A DNA stretch of 64,000 nucleotides from Bradyrhizobium betae. GTDB lineage: Bacteria; Pseudomonadota; Alphaproteobacteria; Rhizobiales; Xanthobacteraceae. The stretch is taken from NCBI RefSeq assembly GCF_004123905.1, contig NZ_MZXW01000041.1, positions 124,001 through 188,000 of the forward strand, written 5' to 3'. Numbering within the stretch: the stretch's first letter is position 1; every line of letters begins with the position of its first letter. Made by a program: the position numbers and the translations under genes. Shown piece by piece: positions 18,125-27,689 of this stretch. Below the pieces are notes generated by a model. It did not search any database. It was not told where the DNA came from and worked only from the letters and a program-made list of their open reading frames with translations.

Positions 18125-18694
18125 ATGCCCCGCCTCATCTCTCCTCTCGTTCTGGCGCTCGTCGGCCTCCTCCTGTTCGGCGACGGCGCCTACATCCATG
18201 CAAAAGCCTGGCTCGCGCAGCTGCTGCTGGAGCGCGCATTCGACAGGAGCATTGCCACAGGCCAGGTGGTCAAACCGTGGTCGTGGGCCGATACCTGGCC
18301 GGTCGCGCGGATCGAGGTGAAGCGGATCGGCGCCAGCGCCATCGTGCTGGAAGGCACGAGCGGCCAGGCGCTCGCCTTCGGACCCGGCCATCTCAACCGA
18401 ACGGTTGATGCGGGCGAACGCGGCATTGCGGTATATGCCGCGCATCGGGACACACATTTCCGGTTCTTGCGGAATGTTGCCATTGGTGACGCAATCGATG
18501 TCACGCGCAGTGACGGTAAGCACTTTCGCTATCGCGCTGATTCCTCCGGGGTCGTTCGTTTTGATGAGTCAGGCATCGATCCCGCAACGCAAGATGTTGA
18601 GCTCGTGCTCACGACCTGCTGGCCGTTCGACGCCCTCACGCCCGGCCCGGAGCGCTACATCCTGCATGCCACCCTGATCGGAACCGATGAATAG
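18125..18694 (+). CDS. Class GN-type sortase (marine proteobacterial sortase)
   Basis: A 189-residue cysteine transpeptidase. An N-terminal membrane anchor (about 4-25) is followed by the sortase beta-barrel. The catalytic residues are visible: His107 in HRDTHF, Cys165 in TTCWPFD and Arg177 in GPERYIL. By family knowledge it recognises the LPxT-type signal of the VIT/VWA protein encoded just upstream and transfers it to an amine. Sortases are uncommon in Gram-negative bacteria and the acceptor is unknown here. The ATG at 18125 was preferred to one at 18107, which lies inside the repeat element. Neither has a clear ribosome site. The terminator and repeat upstream imply a separate promoter or controlled read-through. 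Confidence 0.92.
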   Translation: MPRLISPLVLALVGLLLFGDGAYIHAKAWLAQLLLERAFDRSIATGQVVKPWSWADTWPVARIEVKRIGASAIVLEGTSGQALAFGPGHLNRTVDAGERGIAVYAAHRDTHFRFLRNVAIGDAIDVTRSDGKHFRYRADSSGVVRFDESGIDPATQDVELVLTTCWPFDALTPGPERYILHATLIGTDE

Positions 18695-18821
18695 CGGTTC
18701 GCAATCAGGTCAAACGGCCGGGAACCGCGTTGATGGATCCACTGAACCGGCGCCGTCGCCCGCAGACCTATAAGAATGACCGATTGATCTTTTGACGCCG
18801 CAGCTTTCGGGGCAAGCAATA

Positions 18822-19799
18822 ATGGACGAGTACAGGCAGCGTCTCGAACAGCTGGAAAACCGAATCGCGCTCCTGGAAAGGAATCTGGATCTCATTGCCG
18901 CCGGGCAGAGACGCTCCTCGCTTCGAGGCCTCTGGCGCCGCCCGCCGATATGGACCTTCGAGCAATATCCGCCGCGTCTGCTCAACCTGACCGCGTTCCC
19001 GCCCGCACCGCCAACGCCGGCAAATGCGCCGCGGATCGCGATGGTCACGCCCTGCTACAATCATGCGCAATATCTCGGCGCCACGATCGACAGCATCGTC
19101 AGCCAGAACTATCCGAACCTGTATTATCACGTGCAGGATGGCGCCTCTATCGACGGCACGATCGATCTGTTGAAGAGCCGTGGCGACGGCATCAGCTGGA
19201 CGAGCGAGCCGGACAAGGGCCAATCCAACGCCATCAATCTCGGCTTCGCCGGCACCGACAGCGAGATCATGGCCTACCTGAACAGCGACGACATGCTGCT
19301 GCCGGGGACGCTGGCCTATGTCGCCGACTACTTCGCGTCTCATCCCGACGTCGACGTCGTCTATGGCCATCGCGTCTTCGTCGATCGCGAGGGGCTCGAG
19401 GTCGGGCGTGCCGTGCTGCCGCCGCATGACGGCAAGACGCTGCAATATGCCGACTATATTCCGCAGGAGACGATGTTCTGGCGCAGGCGCGTGTGGGACG
19501 GGATCGGACCGATCGACGAGAGCTTTCACTATGCGATGGACTGGGACTTCATCCTGCGGGCGCAGGCCGCGGGATTCAAGTTCGTCCGCCTGCCGCGATT
19601 CCTCGCCTGCTTCCGGATCCATGATGCCCAGAAGACCGCCGCAACCTACGCGGTCGGCGTCAAGGAGATGGGCATCTTGCGGCGTCGCGCTCTTGGTTTC
19701 GATCCGACACAACTGCAGATCCGCCGCGCCATCGCATCCTACCTCGCCAAGCAACTGGCCTATCACTACGCCTACAAGCTGAGCCTGCTACGCTACTGA
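18822..19799 (+). CDS. Glycosyltransferase family 2 protein with N-terminal coiled coil
   Basis: A 325-residue protein. The first 25 residues form a probable coiled coil (DEYRQRLEQLENRIALLER). Residues about 60-280 are a GT2 GT-A fold: MVTPCYNHAQYLGATIDSI, YHVQDGASIDGT, DKGQSNAINLGF and the metal/nucleotide-binding NSDD. EETMFWRRR- and MDWDFILRA-type motifs follow (QETMFWRRRVWD, AMDWDFILR). Donor and acceptor are unknown. It stands 127 bp after the sortase gene, on the same strand, so a link to decorating the sorted protein or the envelope is conceivable but unproven. The start at 18822 gives the coiled coil. An in-frame ATG at 18792 is also possible. Confidence 0.88.
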   Translation: MDEYRQRLEQLENRIALLERNLDLIAAGQRRSSLRGLWRRPPIWTFEQYPPRLLNLTAFPPAPPTPANAPRIAMVTPCYNHAQYLGATIDSIVSQNYPNLYYHVQDGASIDGTIDLLKSRGDGISWTSEPDKGQSNAINLGFAGTDSEIMAYLNSDDMLLPGTLAYVADYFASHPDVDVVYGHRVFVDREGLEVGRAVLPPHDGKTLQYADYIPQETMFWRRRVWDGIGPIDESFHYAMDWDFILRAQAAGFKFVRLPRFLACFRIHDAQKTAATYAVGVKEMGILRRRALGFDPTQLQIRRAIASYLAKQLAYHYAYKLSLLRY

Positions 19800-20037
19800 G
19801 CAGGCCGGGATCAGCGACGCCACGAGGTGCGGGCGCTCGCGCCATTTGGAGAACGGTCGCGCGGATCCCTGGCACTTCACCGGATCGTTCGCACTTTCGC
19901 CAAAAGTCTGGTGATGCTAGCCTTATCGCAACGTCTCATCCATTCCGCCTCGCGGCATGGAGCTCATTACGATCAGCCCTGCCTGAACCCGGCGCATGAC
20001 AGCGCGCTACAACAAGAACAAAAGCTGAGGAAGCGCC

Positions 20038-22251
20038 ATGGAAGCCCGAGTGACCGCCCTTTCTCCTCGCCCGTGGTCTCCACCGCCCGACGCCAGTGAC
20101 GTCGTCAAAGGCATCCACGCCATGCTGCATCCGCACAACATCGTGCTGGTGGGCGCGACCGACAAGCCCGGCAACTATGCCGAGCGGATCTGGAACAACC
20201 TGGTCAAGTATGGCTACGAGGGCGGGCTCTATCCGGTCAACGCCAAGCGCGAGACCATTTGGGGCGTCCCGTGCTTCAAGGATTTTGCGAGCCTGCCGGA
20301 AAAGCCGGATCACGTGCTGGTGCTGGTGCCGGCGCGCTTTGCCGTGCAGGTGATCCGCGACGCCGCCGCGGCGGGTGCGCGTTCGGCCACCATCGTCACC
20401 TCGGGCTTCAGCGAGTTGCAGGATGAGGAGAGCCAGAGGCTTGCCACTGAACTGCAAGCGGCGGTGCGCGAGACCGGCCTTGCAGTCACGGGGCCGAATT
20501 GCCTCGGCAATCTAAGCGCCGGCGAAAAGCTATTCACCAATATCGACGACCGCATCGTCACCATGGAGCAGGGCGCGGTGGCGATCGCCGGGCAATCCGG
20601 CGCCATCGTGATGGCGATCCGCCAGGCGCTGGAGGATCGCGGCGTCGGCGTCGGCTACATGGTCACGACCGGCAACGAGACCGGGCTCAAGACGCCGGAC
20701 CTGATGCGCTATTTCGCTGAGGATCCGAGCATCAAGGTGATCGTCGTCTATCTCGAAGGCGTTCGCAACACCAAGGCCTTTCGCGATGCCTGCAAGGCGG
20801 CGCGCGCCGCGAGCAAACCGGTGATCGCGCTCAAGCTCGGCGCATCCGAGGGCGGCCGCGCCGCCGCGATGGCGCATACCGGCGCGCTCGCAGGCTCGAT
20901 CGAGACGTTCGATGCCATCGCGACGCGCGAAGGCGTGATCCGGGTCGGCGGGCTCGACGAGCTGATCGAGACCACCGAATGCTTCGTCCACTCTGCCGTG
21001 CCCAAAGGCGACCGGCTCGCTGCCGTCACGCTATCAGGCGGCAAGCGCGGCATGCTGCTTGACGCCTTCTATGCCGAAGGCCTGAACTTTGCGCCGCTGA
21101 GCCCGCATGTCGGCTCGGAGCTCGCAAAAATGCTCGGGCCGGGCTCGATCGTCGGCAACCCGCTCGACGCCGGCTTTGCCGCTGTGGTCGATCCCTCCGT
21201 CTATATGAAGTCGATCAAGCTGATGATCGACGACCCCGATATCGACATCGTCATCGTCGATGCCGAGCTGCCCAAGGCGCCGCACGAACTGCGCGAGCGC
21301 AATTTGCGCATCGTCGACGAGATGGCGAGCCAGGCCGCAAAACCCGTGATCTATGTCAGCGCGATGTCGATCGGTTTCACCGAGTTCACCAAGGGCTTGC
21401 GCAAATCGCTGCCGCATCTCGCGGTAATGCAGGGCATGGACCGCGCAGTCACCGCGATCAAATCGCTACTCGCCTATGCCAAGCTGCGCAAGGAGGTGCC
21501 CGACATCGTCTCGAGCTCGAAGCCGGCCGCGCGTGCCGTGCTGGAGAAGGCGTTGAAGTCTGCAACCGGCGCCGCACTCGACGAGGTCGCCTCGAAGAAG
21601 CTCCTGAAGGCTTATGGCATCCCGATCTCGAAGGAAGCGATCGCGCAGACGGCGCCGGAGGCGGTGAAGATCGCCAAGCAGATCGGCTTTCCGGTCGTGG
21701 CAAAACTCGTCAGCGCCGAGATCCTGCACAAATCCGACATCGGCGGCGTGGTGCTGAACCTCAACAGCGCGGCCGAGGTGAAGAAGGCATTTTCCGATAT
21801 CACCGCGCGGGTCAACAAGCTGAAGGGCAAGCCAAAGCTCGACGGCATCCTGATCGCGCAGCAGGTCAAGGCCGATCTCGAGCTCGTGGTCGGCGCCTCG
21901 CTCGATGCCGAGATGGGGCCGGTCGTGCTGTTCGGCACTGGCGGCATCGACATCGAGCTGATGAAGGACGTCGCGCTCGCCGGCGCTCCGCTGGACCAGG
22001 CCGAGGCGCGCCTTCTGATCGGCCGGACCAAGGCCGGTATCAAGATGCGTGGTTATCGCGGCAAGCCGGCCCTGCACGAAGCTTCCGCCGTGAAAGCGCT
22101 GGTCGGCCTGTCCAATCTGATCGTGGATGCCGGCGACCGGATCGCCTCGATCGACATCAATCCGTTCCTGATCAACACCAAGACGGGCGTGGCTGTCGAC
22201 GCGCTGATCGTGCTGAACAACGCCGCGGCAAAACGCGCCGCCGGACATTGA
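20038..22251 (+). CDS. ADP-forming acyl-CoA synthetase (acetate-CoA ligase family)
   Basis: A 737-residue single-chain enzyme of the NDP-forming acyl-CoA synthetase family. The order is: CoA-binding Rossmann domain (about 20-150, IVLVGATDKPGN), succinyl-CoA ligase-like domains (about 170-460), and an ATP-grasp domain (about 500-737, KLVSAEILHKSDIGGV). His280 in AHTGALAG corresponds to the phospho-histidine position of succinyl-CoA synthetase alpha and ACD enzymes. It interconverts an acyl-CoA plus ADP and phosphate with the free acid, CoA and ATP. The acyl group is unknown. No operon partner is visible: 238 bp precede it and a repeat follows it. Confidence 0.9.
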   Translation: MEARVTALSPRPWSPPPDASDVVKGIHAMLHPHNIVLVGATDKPGNYAERIWNNLVKYGYEGGLYPVNAKRETIWGVPCFKDFASLPEKPDHVLVLVPARFAVQVIRDAAAAGARSATIVTSGFSELQDEESQRLATELQAAVRETGLAVTGPNCLGNLSAGEKLFTNIDDRIVTMEQGAVAIAGQSGAIVMAIRQALEDRGVGVGYMVTTGNETGLKTPDLMRYFAEDPSIKVIVVYLEGVRNTKAFRDACKAARAASKPVIALKLGASEGGRAAAMAHTGALAGSIETFDAIATREGVIRVGGLDELIETTECFVHSAVPKGDRLAAVTLSGGKRGMLLDAFYAEGLNFAPLSPHVGSELAKMLGPGSIVGNPLDAGFAAVVDPSVYMKSIKLMIDDPDIDIVIVDAELPKAPHELRERNLRIVDEMASQAAKPVIYVSAMSIGFTEFTKGLRKSLPHLAVMQGMDRAVTAIKSLLAYAKLRKEVPDIVSSSKPAARAVLEKALKSATGAALDEVASKKLLKAYGIPISKEAIAQTAPEAVKIAKQIGFPVVAKLVSAEILHKSDIGGVVLNLNSAAEVKKAFSDITARVNKLKGKPKLDGILIAQQVKADLELVVGASLDAEMGPVVLFGTGGIDIELMKDVALAGAPLDQAEARLLIGRTKAGIKMRGYRGKPALHEASAVKALVGLSNLIVDAGDRIASIDINPFLINTKTGVAVDALIVLNNAAAKRAAGH

Positions 22252-22266
22252 TGTCGCGTAGGTCCT

Positions 22267-22353
22267 GTAGGGCGGAATAGCGCAGCGTAATCAGCCAGTT
22301 TGCACAGCGTTTGACGAGAAAATGGCGGGTTACGCTTCGCTAACCCGCCCTAC
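22267..22353. repeat. Intergenic palindromic repeat, family D
   Basis: The outer arms GTAGGGCGG and CCGCCCTAC enclose an inner hairpin, GCGGGTTA...TAACCCGC. It lies between the acyl-CoA synthetase gene and the MCE gene and may also act as a transcription end. Confidence 0.75.
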
Positions 22354-22406
22354 GTACCATTGCGGCCTTCTTCCCACTTCCCCGCTTTGGCCGTAGACTC
22401 AACCGC

Positions 22407-23237
22407 ATGGCACGCGCGAGCAATCTGGTGATCGGGACGGCGACGCTGGCGGTGATCGCCGTGGCGTTCGGCGGGCTGCTTGGCGTGCAGAAATGGCGCG
22501 CGCTCCAGAGCCGCAGCCAGTTGCGCGTCGTCTTCGAAGGCGGTTCCGCCAGCGGCCTGCGCCGCGGGGGACCGGTCAATTTCGATGGCGTGCCGGCGGG
22601 CCAGATCCTGTCGATCAAGCTGGACAATCCGCGCAAGGTCGTGGCGCTGGTGTCGCTCGATAACGCCGCGCCGATCCGCAAGGACACCGTGGCGGGCATC
22701 GAATTCCAGGGCCTCACCGGCGTTGCCGCGGTCTCGCTGATCGGCGGAGCGCCCTCCGCGCCGCCAGTGCCGCTGGACTCGGACGGCATCCCCGTGCTGA
22801 CCGCCGATCTCAGTGACGCCGAAACCATCGTCGACACCCTGCACAGTGTCGATCGCACGATCGTCAGCAACGCCCCTGCGATCAAGGAGGGTCTGCGCAC
22901 GTTCGAGAACTATACCGCAGATCTCAGGAGCAAGGGCGGCGAGATCGATTCTGTCATGGCAAAGGTCGACACCGCCTTCGCGGGCTTCGACAAGGCCGTC
23001 ACCAAGATCGAGGGCGTGGTGCCCGGCTTCGTCGACGGCAAGGCCGACGAGCTGTTCGAGAAGATCAAGGGATTGCACGAGCTTGCCGATACCATGAAGA
23101 AAAAATCGGCAAGCTTCCTCGAAGACGGCCGCAAGATGCTGCTCGATGTCAGCGAGGCCGCCAACAAGATGAGCGGAACGCCCGCGCCCGCCGCCGCCCC
23201 GCGGCCACCACGCAAGCCTGCGCAGCCCAAGCGGTAG
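22407..23237 (+). CDS. MlaD/MCE-domain protein
   Basis: A 276-residue protein. It has an N-terminal transmembrane anchor (about 6-27), an MCE domain (about 38-115, with RRGGPVNFDGVPAGQI and GIEFQGLTGVAAVSLIGG), a long helical region (about 140-240) and a Pro/Ala/Lys-rich tail (PAPAAAPRPPRKPAQPKR). MCE proteins are the periplasmic lipid-binding subunits of Mla/Mce phospholipid transporters. Here neither MlaE-type permease nor MlaF-type ATPase is adjacent, so partners must lie elsewhere or the protein works alone. Its stop is only 3 bp from the stop of the convergent autotransporter gene. Confidence 0.88.
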   Translation: MARASNLVIGTATLAVIAVAFGGLLGVQKWRALQSRSQLRVVFEGGSASGLRRGGPVNFDGVPAGQILSIKLDNPRKVVALVSLDNAAPIRKDTVAGIEFQGLTGVAAVSLIGGAPSAPPVPLDSDGIPVLTADLSDAETIVDTLHSVDRTIVSNAPAIKEGLRTFENYTADLRSKGGEIDSVMAKVDTAFAGFDKAVTKIEGVVPGFVDGKADELFEKIKGLHELADTMKKKSASFLEDGRKMLLDVSEAANKMSGTPAPAAAPRPPRKPAQPKR

Positions 23238-23240
23238 AGC

Positions 23241-26200
23241 CTACCACGCGTAGCGGACGACGCCCTTGCCGGCGTAGGAGCGCGTGACGTTCGAGAACTC
23301 GCCCTCGAAGGTCGCCGACGCGGACCAGCCGTTCATCCAGTTCATCTGCACCGCCGCCGTGGTCAGCGCCGAATCGCGCGCCTGAGCGGCGCCGTTGACG
23401 ACGAAGGCCGCGCCCGGCAGCGTCTGGAACACCGCGCCGACGGTGCGATCAGGATTGAAGTCATGCGCCCAGGCGAGGCGGCCTCGCAGGGTCATCAGGC
23501 CGCCGGCGGCAGCAAATGACTTGTCCGTGCGGAAGCCAAGCTCGGTCCGCGTGCTGGTCACGTCCTTGGCGGCATAGTTGAGCGCGAAATTGTTGCTGCC
23601 GACCACCGCGAACTCCGAATAGTTCGGCAGGCTGAACAAGGTGGCCTGGGCCGCAGCATAGGGCGTGAGGCCAATCCACGGCGTGGCATAGCGGTATCCG
23701 CCCTCGACGCGGCCCGAGAACGCGTTGGCGTTGAACTGCGCGCGCAACTGATCGACGCCGGCGGCTGTGACGACGCGGTTGGTGGTGACGTCCTGCCAGC
23801 CATAGGCCAGCGCAGCCGTGATGTAGGCCGGACCGGCCGTGTGACGCACGAAGGCGCCGGCCTGGAACAGGTCGGAGCGGCCCCAGCCGAGCCCGTTGAC
23901 GTTGAAGCCGGTGCCGCCGCCGGCGAGCGCGAAACCGGCGATCGTCGACTGCGAGAAGCGGTAATCGAGGCCAACGGCCGTGCCATAGACGCTGCTCCTG
24001 GTGTTGTTCGAGCCGAGAGCGGTATTGCCGTCGGTGGTCTGCGAGCCGCCATAGCCGGCTGCCCAGACGTCCCAGCGCTGCTCGAAGCCCGTGGGCGGCG
24101 CCTTGCGATAGATCGAGGCGAAGGCATCGCGCGCGTTCCTGTCGCGCGCGCTCTTGCCGGTCGCGGCGTACGCGTCCGTGTCATCGGCATAGGGCGTCGC
24201 GCCAGGCGTGCCGCTGCGCCCCGAGCCGAACACGTCGGTCAGCAGGCTGATGAACAGGTTCATCGCGTTGAACGTGGTCTGCTGCGAGCCCGTCGCGGAT
24301 TCGCCGGAGGCCTGCGTCAGGCCGGACGGCGAGAGCCCGGCATAGAGCGCCGGCAAGCCGCCATTGGCCTTGAAGAAATCCTGTAGGGCAGTAGCGGCGT
24401 TGTTTTGATTGACGCTGAGATTGTTCTTCGCACCATAATCGAGCGCGAAATCGAGATAGACGACGCCGGCCCCCACGGTGGTGGTGCCGACGAGGCCCCT
24501 CGAGGCGGCAACGCCGGCGAAATTTCCGCTCGAGGTTCCGCCAACTTGCATGATCGTGTATCGCCGCAGCACTGTGCTTCCCGGCAGGAACGACGCCACG
24601 ACTGTACCGTTCAGCACGGCGTTGCCGGTGACGGCCGCAAAGCTCGAGCTGGTCGAACTCAGCGTCACGAGATAGAGCGCGCCGGACTGGAATGCGAGGC
24701 TGCCCTGAACGGCGATGCTGGAGCGCGGCGTACCCGAGCCCGGCGCAAAAATGCCGCCGCTCGCGACCTGCGTGTCGCCGACCACACCGGTGCCGGTGAG
24801 CGCGCCACCGGCGTTTACCGTGGTCAGACTGGAGGCAGCGATCGTGCCATCGACCTGGAGCACACCGCCATTCACGCTGGTGCCGCCCGTATAGGTGTTG
24901 GTACCGGACAGGATCAGCGTCCCGCCGCCGACCTTTTCCAGTGAGCCGGGGCCGGCAGGACCGCATCCGCAGGGATTGAAATCGCCGATGACGCCGCTGA
25001 CTTCCGTCGACAGATTATTGCCGCCGACGACGAGGGTATTGCCGCCGCCGATGTAATAGAAGCCGCTGCCTTCGATCGATCCGGCCGTGATGCGGCCGTC
25101 GCTGTTCGGTCCTAAGCTGTTGCCGAAGTCAACGATGCCCGTACCAGTCGTGATGAAACGCGCGGTACCGCCGGTGGAATTGTCGAAGAACGAGGTCTCG
25201 CCACCGTCCTTGGTGATGATCGTGGCGTTGCCGGCCGTCGTGAACGCGCCGAAATTGGTCAGGCCATTGGCCTCGTTGATGATCGTTGCGTTGCCGGCGG
25301 TCGCGGTATCGGTTCCGGCCAGTGTACCAAACACGGTCCCGCTCGAATCCTTGTTGACGATCGTTGCCGAGCCGGCCGAGGATTGCTCGAGAAATGCGGT
25401 GCCGCCACCATTCTGGTTGGTGATGGTGGCCGTGCCTGCATTGGTCCGTCCAAAGAAGCCGGTCAAGCCGCCATCATTGATGATGGTCGCCCGTCCGGCC
25501 GTGGCGGTGTCGGTCCCGCCCCCCAGCGGATCGCCGAAATACACCTGCCCGTTGTTGGTGATCACCATAGAGCTGGCGGAGGTCGCGTTGAGGAACTGCG
25601 TCGTACCGAAAAAATCGTTCAATAGCGTCGTGATGCCCGACGTGTCGGCATTGACGATTCTGAAGAAGCCCTCGTTGGTGACAGCACCGACGATGCTGCC
25701 GGTGTGGCCCGCGTCGCCAAGTTGCAGCGCCGCGCAGGAACAGATGAAAGTGCCGCCGGTGTAGGTATTCGTGCCCGTGAGCACGACGACACCGCCCCCG
25801 AATGAATTGTCCAGCACCGTGAGCATGCCCGCTCCGACACCGTCCGAGATATTTCCGGCGATCGTCAACGTCGTGCCATTGGAATCGATGGCGCCGCCAG
25901 GGCCACCACCGTTGATCTTGAAATTGTTGCCAATGGTGAGATCGCTCAAGCCATCGGCTTGGAACAGGCCGGATTCCAGCGTGATGGTGCCGGTGCCCGC
26001 CGATTGATTGTTGGTCACCTGGAGGGTGGCACCGATGACCTTGGTCCCCCCGCTGTAGGTGTTCGGCGCGGACAGGACCGTGGTGCCAAAGCCGCCGCTG
26101 GAATCTGTCACCTTCAGCACACCGGTGTCGCCATCGCCGTTGCTGATGAGGCCCACCAGCGTCAGCACGGTGCCGTTGTTGTCGATGGCGCCGCCGGCCG

Positions 26201-27476
26201 TATTGACCTTGAAAGCATTCGCGAAGGTCAAGTTGCTGAAGCCGTCGACCTGGAACGTGCCGCCGTTGAGCGTTACGGCGCCACTCGAAATCGAGGTGTC
26301 GCTCGTCGCTTGCAACGTCCCCGCCGCGATGGTCGTCCCGCCAAAATAGGAATTGCCCGTGCCCAGCACCGTGGTCCCGGAGCCCATTTGCACGACATTT
26401 CCGGTCCCGCTGATGACCGCGTTGAACGTCAAGGTGTCGGAGCGATTGAAGGCCAGCGTGCCGCCGTTGTTGACACTACTGGATCCGATATTCCCGCTGG
26501 TCCCGCCATTGCCGAGCCGCAAGGTGCCTGCCGCAATCACCGTTCCGCTGGAATAGGTGCTGTCTGCCGTCAGCGTCAGCACGCCAGCACCGAATTTGCT
26601 GACACCGCCATTCCCGCTGATGACCCCGTCGAAGACGATGTCGTTCGATCGATTGAATGTGAGCAGGCCATTGTTCAGGACGTTGCCGACAATGCTGCCG
26701 CTGGTAGCTCCGCCGGCACCGCTGCCGAGCACCAATACACCCGACGATATCGTCGTACCGCCGGTATAGGTATTGTTTGCCGTCAGAACGGTGAAGCCCG
26801 CGAATGCGTTCTGAAGGGCCACGGAGCCGCTGCCGGAAATCACACCGTCAAAGACCAGGGAGTCGGATCGGGAGAAGACCAGCGCGCCATTATTCAGCAC
26901 ATTGCCGACGATGGAGCCGGTGGTGCCGCCGTTGCCGATTTGCAGCGTGCCCGCGCTGATCGTCGTGCCGCCGGTGTAGGTATTCGCCCCGGTCAGGACC
27001 AGTGTGCTGGATCCCGCCTGATGCAGCTGAACACCGGCCACCGCCTCGCCGATATTATTCGCGATGGAGATCGTCTGGCCAGCGTTGGCATTGTTGGTGA
27101 TGCCACCACTCGCGCCAGCCTGGCTGAAGGTCACCGCACCGCCACTGATCGTGTAGGACTGCGAATTGGTGCTGAAGGTCCAGGAATCTGGTGACACGGA
27201 ACCGGTCACGACAGATGCGGATCCGGTTGCACCGAAAATTGCGGCCTGCCCCGCGGATGATGGCGGCGCTCCCGTAGGCGGGTTGGACCAATTGGTTGTC
27301 AGTTGATAGTCGGTCGTGGCGGTCGAACTGCCGGTGCCTCCCCACGTATAGCTCTGCGCCTCTGCGGCCGTGCCAAATCCAAGATAAGCTATCGCAGTGG
27401 TCGCCAAAATGAGCGGAAATGAAGCGGCGCTTCTGCCCAGCCGATCGCGTTCGCCAGCTCGCAACTGAATCGGCAC
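23241..27476 (-). CDS. Autotransporter with beta-helix passenger (type Va secretion)
   Basis: A 1,411-residue outer-membrane autotransporter. An N-terminal signal peptide ends near AEA (residue about 40). The passenger (about 45-1090) is a long beta-helix with recurring autotransporter-associated strand repeats such as NTYTGGTTISAGTLQIGNGG and VLNNGALVFSRSDSLVFDG. A middle block of shorter repeats (ATIINDG, ATITNQN, ATIVNKD, ATIINEA, ATIITKD) follows. The C-terminal beta-barrel starts near RWDVWAAGYGG and ends with VVRYAW, a terminal aromatic residue as expected for barrel insertion. Probably an adhesin or surface protein; no enzymatic domain is visible. A GTG start at 27476 is preceded by GGGGG. 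Confidence 0.9.
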   Translation of the reverse strand: MPIQLRAGERDRLGRSAASFPLILATTAIAYLGFGTAAEAQSYTWGGTGSSTATTDYQLTTNWSNPPTGAPPSSAGQAAIFGATGSASVVTGSVSPDSWTFSTNSQSYTISGGAVTFSQAGASGGITNNANAGQTISIANNIGEAVAGVQLHQAGSSTLVLTGANTYTGGTTISAGTLQIGNGGTTGSIVGNVLNNGALVFSRSDSLVFDGVISGSGSVALQNAFAGFTVLTANNTYTGGTTISSGVLVLGSGAGGATSGSIVGNVLNNGLLTFNRSNDIVFDGVISGNGGVSKFGAGVLTLTADSTYSSGTVIAAGTLRLGNGGTSGNIGSSSVNNGGTLAFNRSDTLTFNAVISGTGNVVQMGSGTTVLGTGNSYFGGTTIAAGTLQATSDTSISSGAVTLNGGTFQVDGFSNLTFANAFKVNTAGGAIDNNGTVLTLVGLISNGDGDTGVLKVTDSSGGFGTTVLSAPNTYSGGTKVIGATLQVTNNQSAGTGTITLESGLFQADGLSDLTIGNNFKINGGGPGGAIDSNGTTLTIAGNISDGVGAGMLTVLDNSFGGGVVVLTGTNTYTGGTFICSCAALQLGDAGHTGSIVGAVTNEGFFRIVNADTSGITTLLNDFFGTTQFLNATSASSMVITNNGQVYFGDPLGGGTDTATAGRATIINDGGLTGFFGRTNAGTATITNQNGGGTAFLEQSSAGSATIVNKDSSGTVFGTLAGTDTATAGNATIINEANGLTNFGAFTTAGNATIITKDGGETSFFDNSTGGTARFITTGTGIVDFGNSLGPNSDGRITAGSIEGSGFYYIGGGNTLVVGGNNLSTEVSGVIGDFNPCGCGPAGPGSLEKVGGGTLILSGTNTYTGGTSVNGGVLQVDGTIAASSLTTVNAGGALTGTGVVGDTQVASGGIFAPGSGTPRSSIAVQGSLAFQSGALYLVTLSSTSSSFAAVTGNAVLNGTVVASFLPGSTVLRRYTIMQVGGTSSGNFAGVAASRGLVGTTTVGAGVVYLDFALDYGAKNNLSVNQNNAATALQDFFKANGGLPALYAGLSPSGLTQASGESATGSQQTTFNAMNLFISLLTDVFGSGRSGTPGATPYADDTDAYAATGKSARDRNARDAFASIYRKAPPTGFEQRWDVWAAGYGGSQTTDGNTALGSNNTRSSVYGTAVGLDYRFSQSTIAGFALAGGGTGFNVNGLGWGRSDLFQAGAFVRHTAGPAYITAALAYGWQDVTTNRVVTAAGVDQLRAQFNANAFSGRVEGGYRYATPWIGLTPYAAAQATLFSLPNYSEFAVVGSNNFALNYAAKDVTSTRTELGFRTDKSFAAAGGLMTLRGRLAWAHDFNPDRTVGAVFQTLPGAAFVVNGAAQARDSALTTAAVQMNWMNGWSASATFEGEFSNVTRSYAGKGVVRYAW

Positions 27477-27689
27477 GCCACACCCCCAACGCCACCTGCG
27501 CCTTACGGCACAACCGGGCGATGGTTAGCACGTCGTGTTCCGTAGTTTTGCGGGCATGTTTCCGAATCTTGCCGTGTTGCCCGGAAAAAGGGAACTTTTG
27601 GGCCCGGTGTTGTACCCGCGCAACGGTCATTCGAGCCCTATTCGCAACCAGAGCACGATTCCGTCCAATCCGATCAGGCGGTCCGGGCT

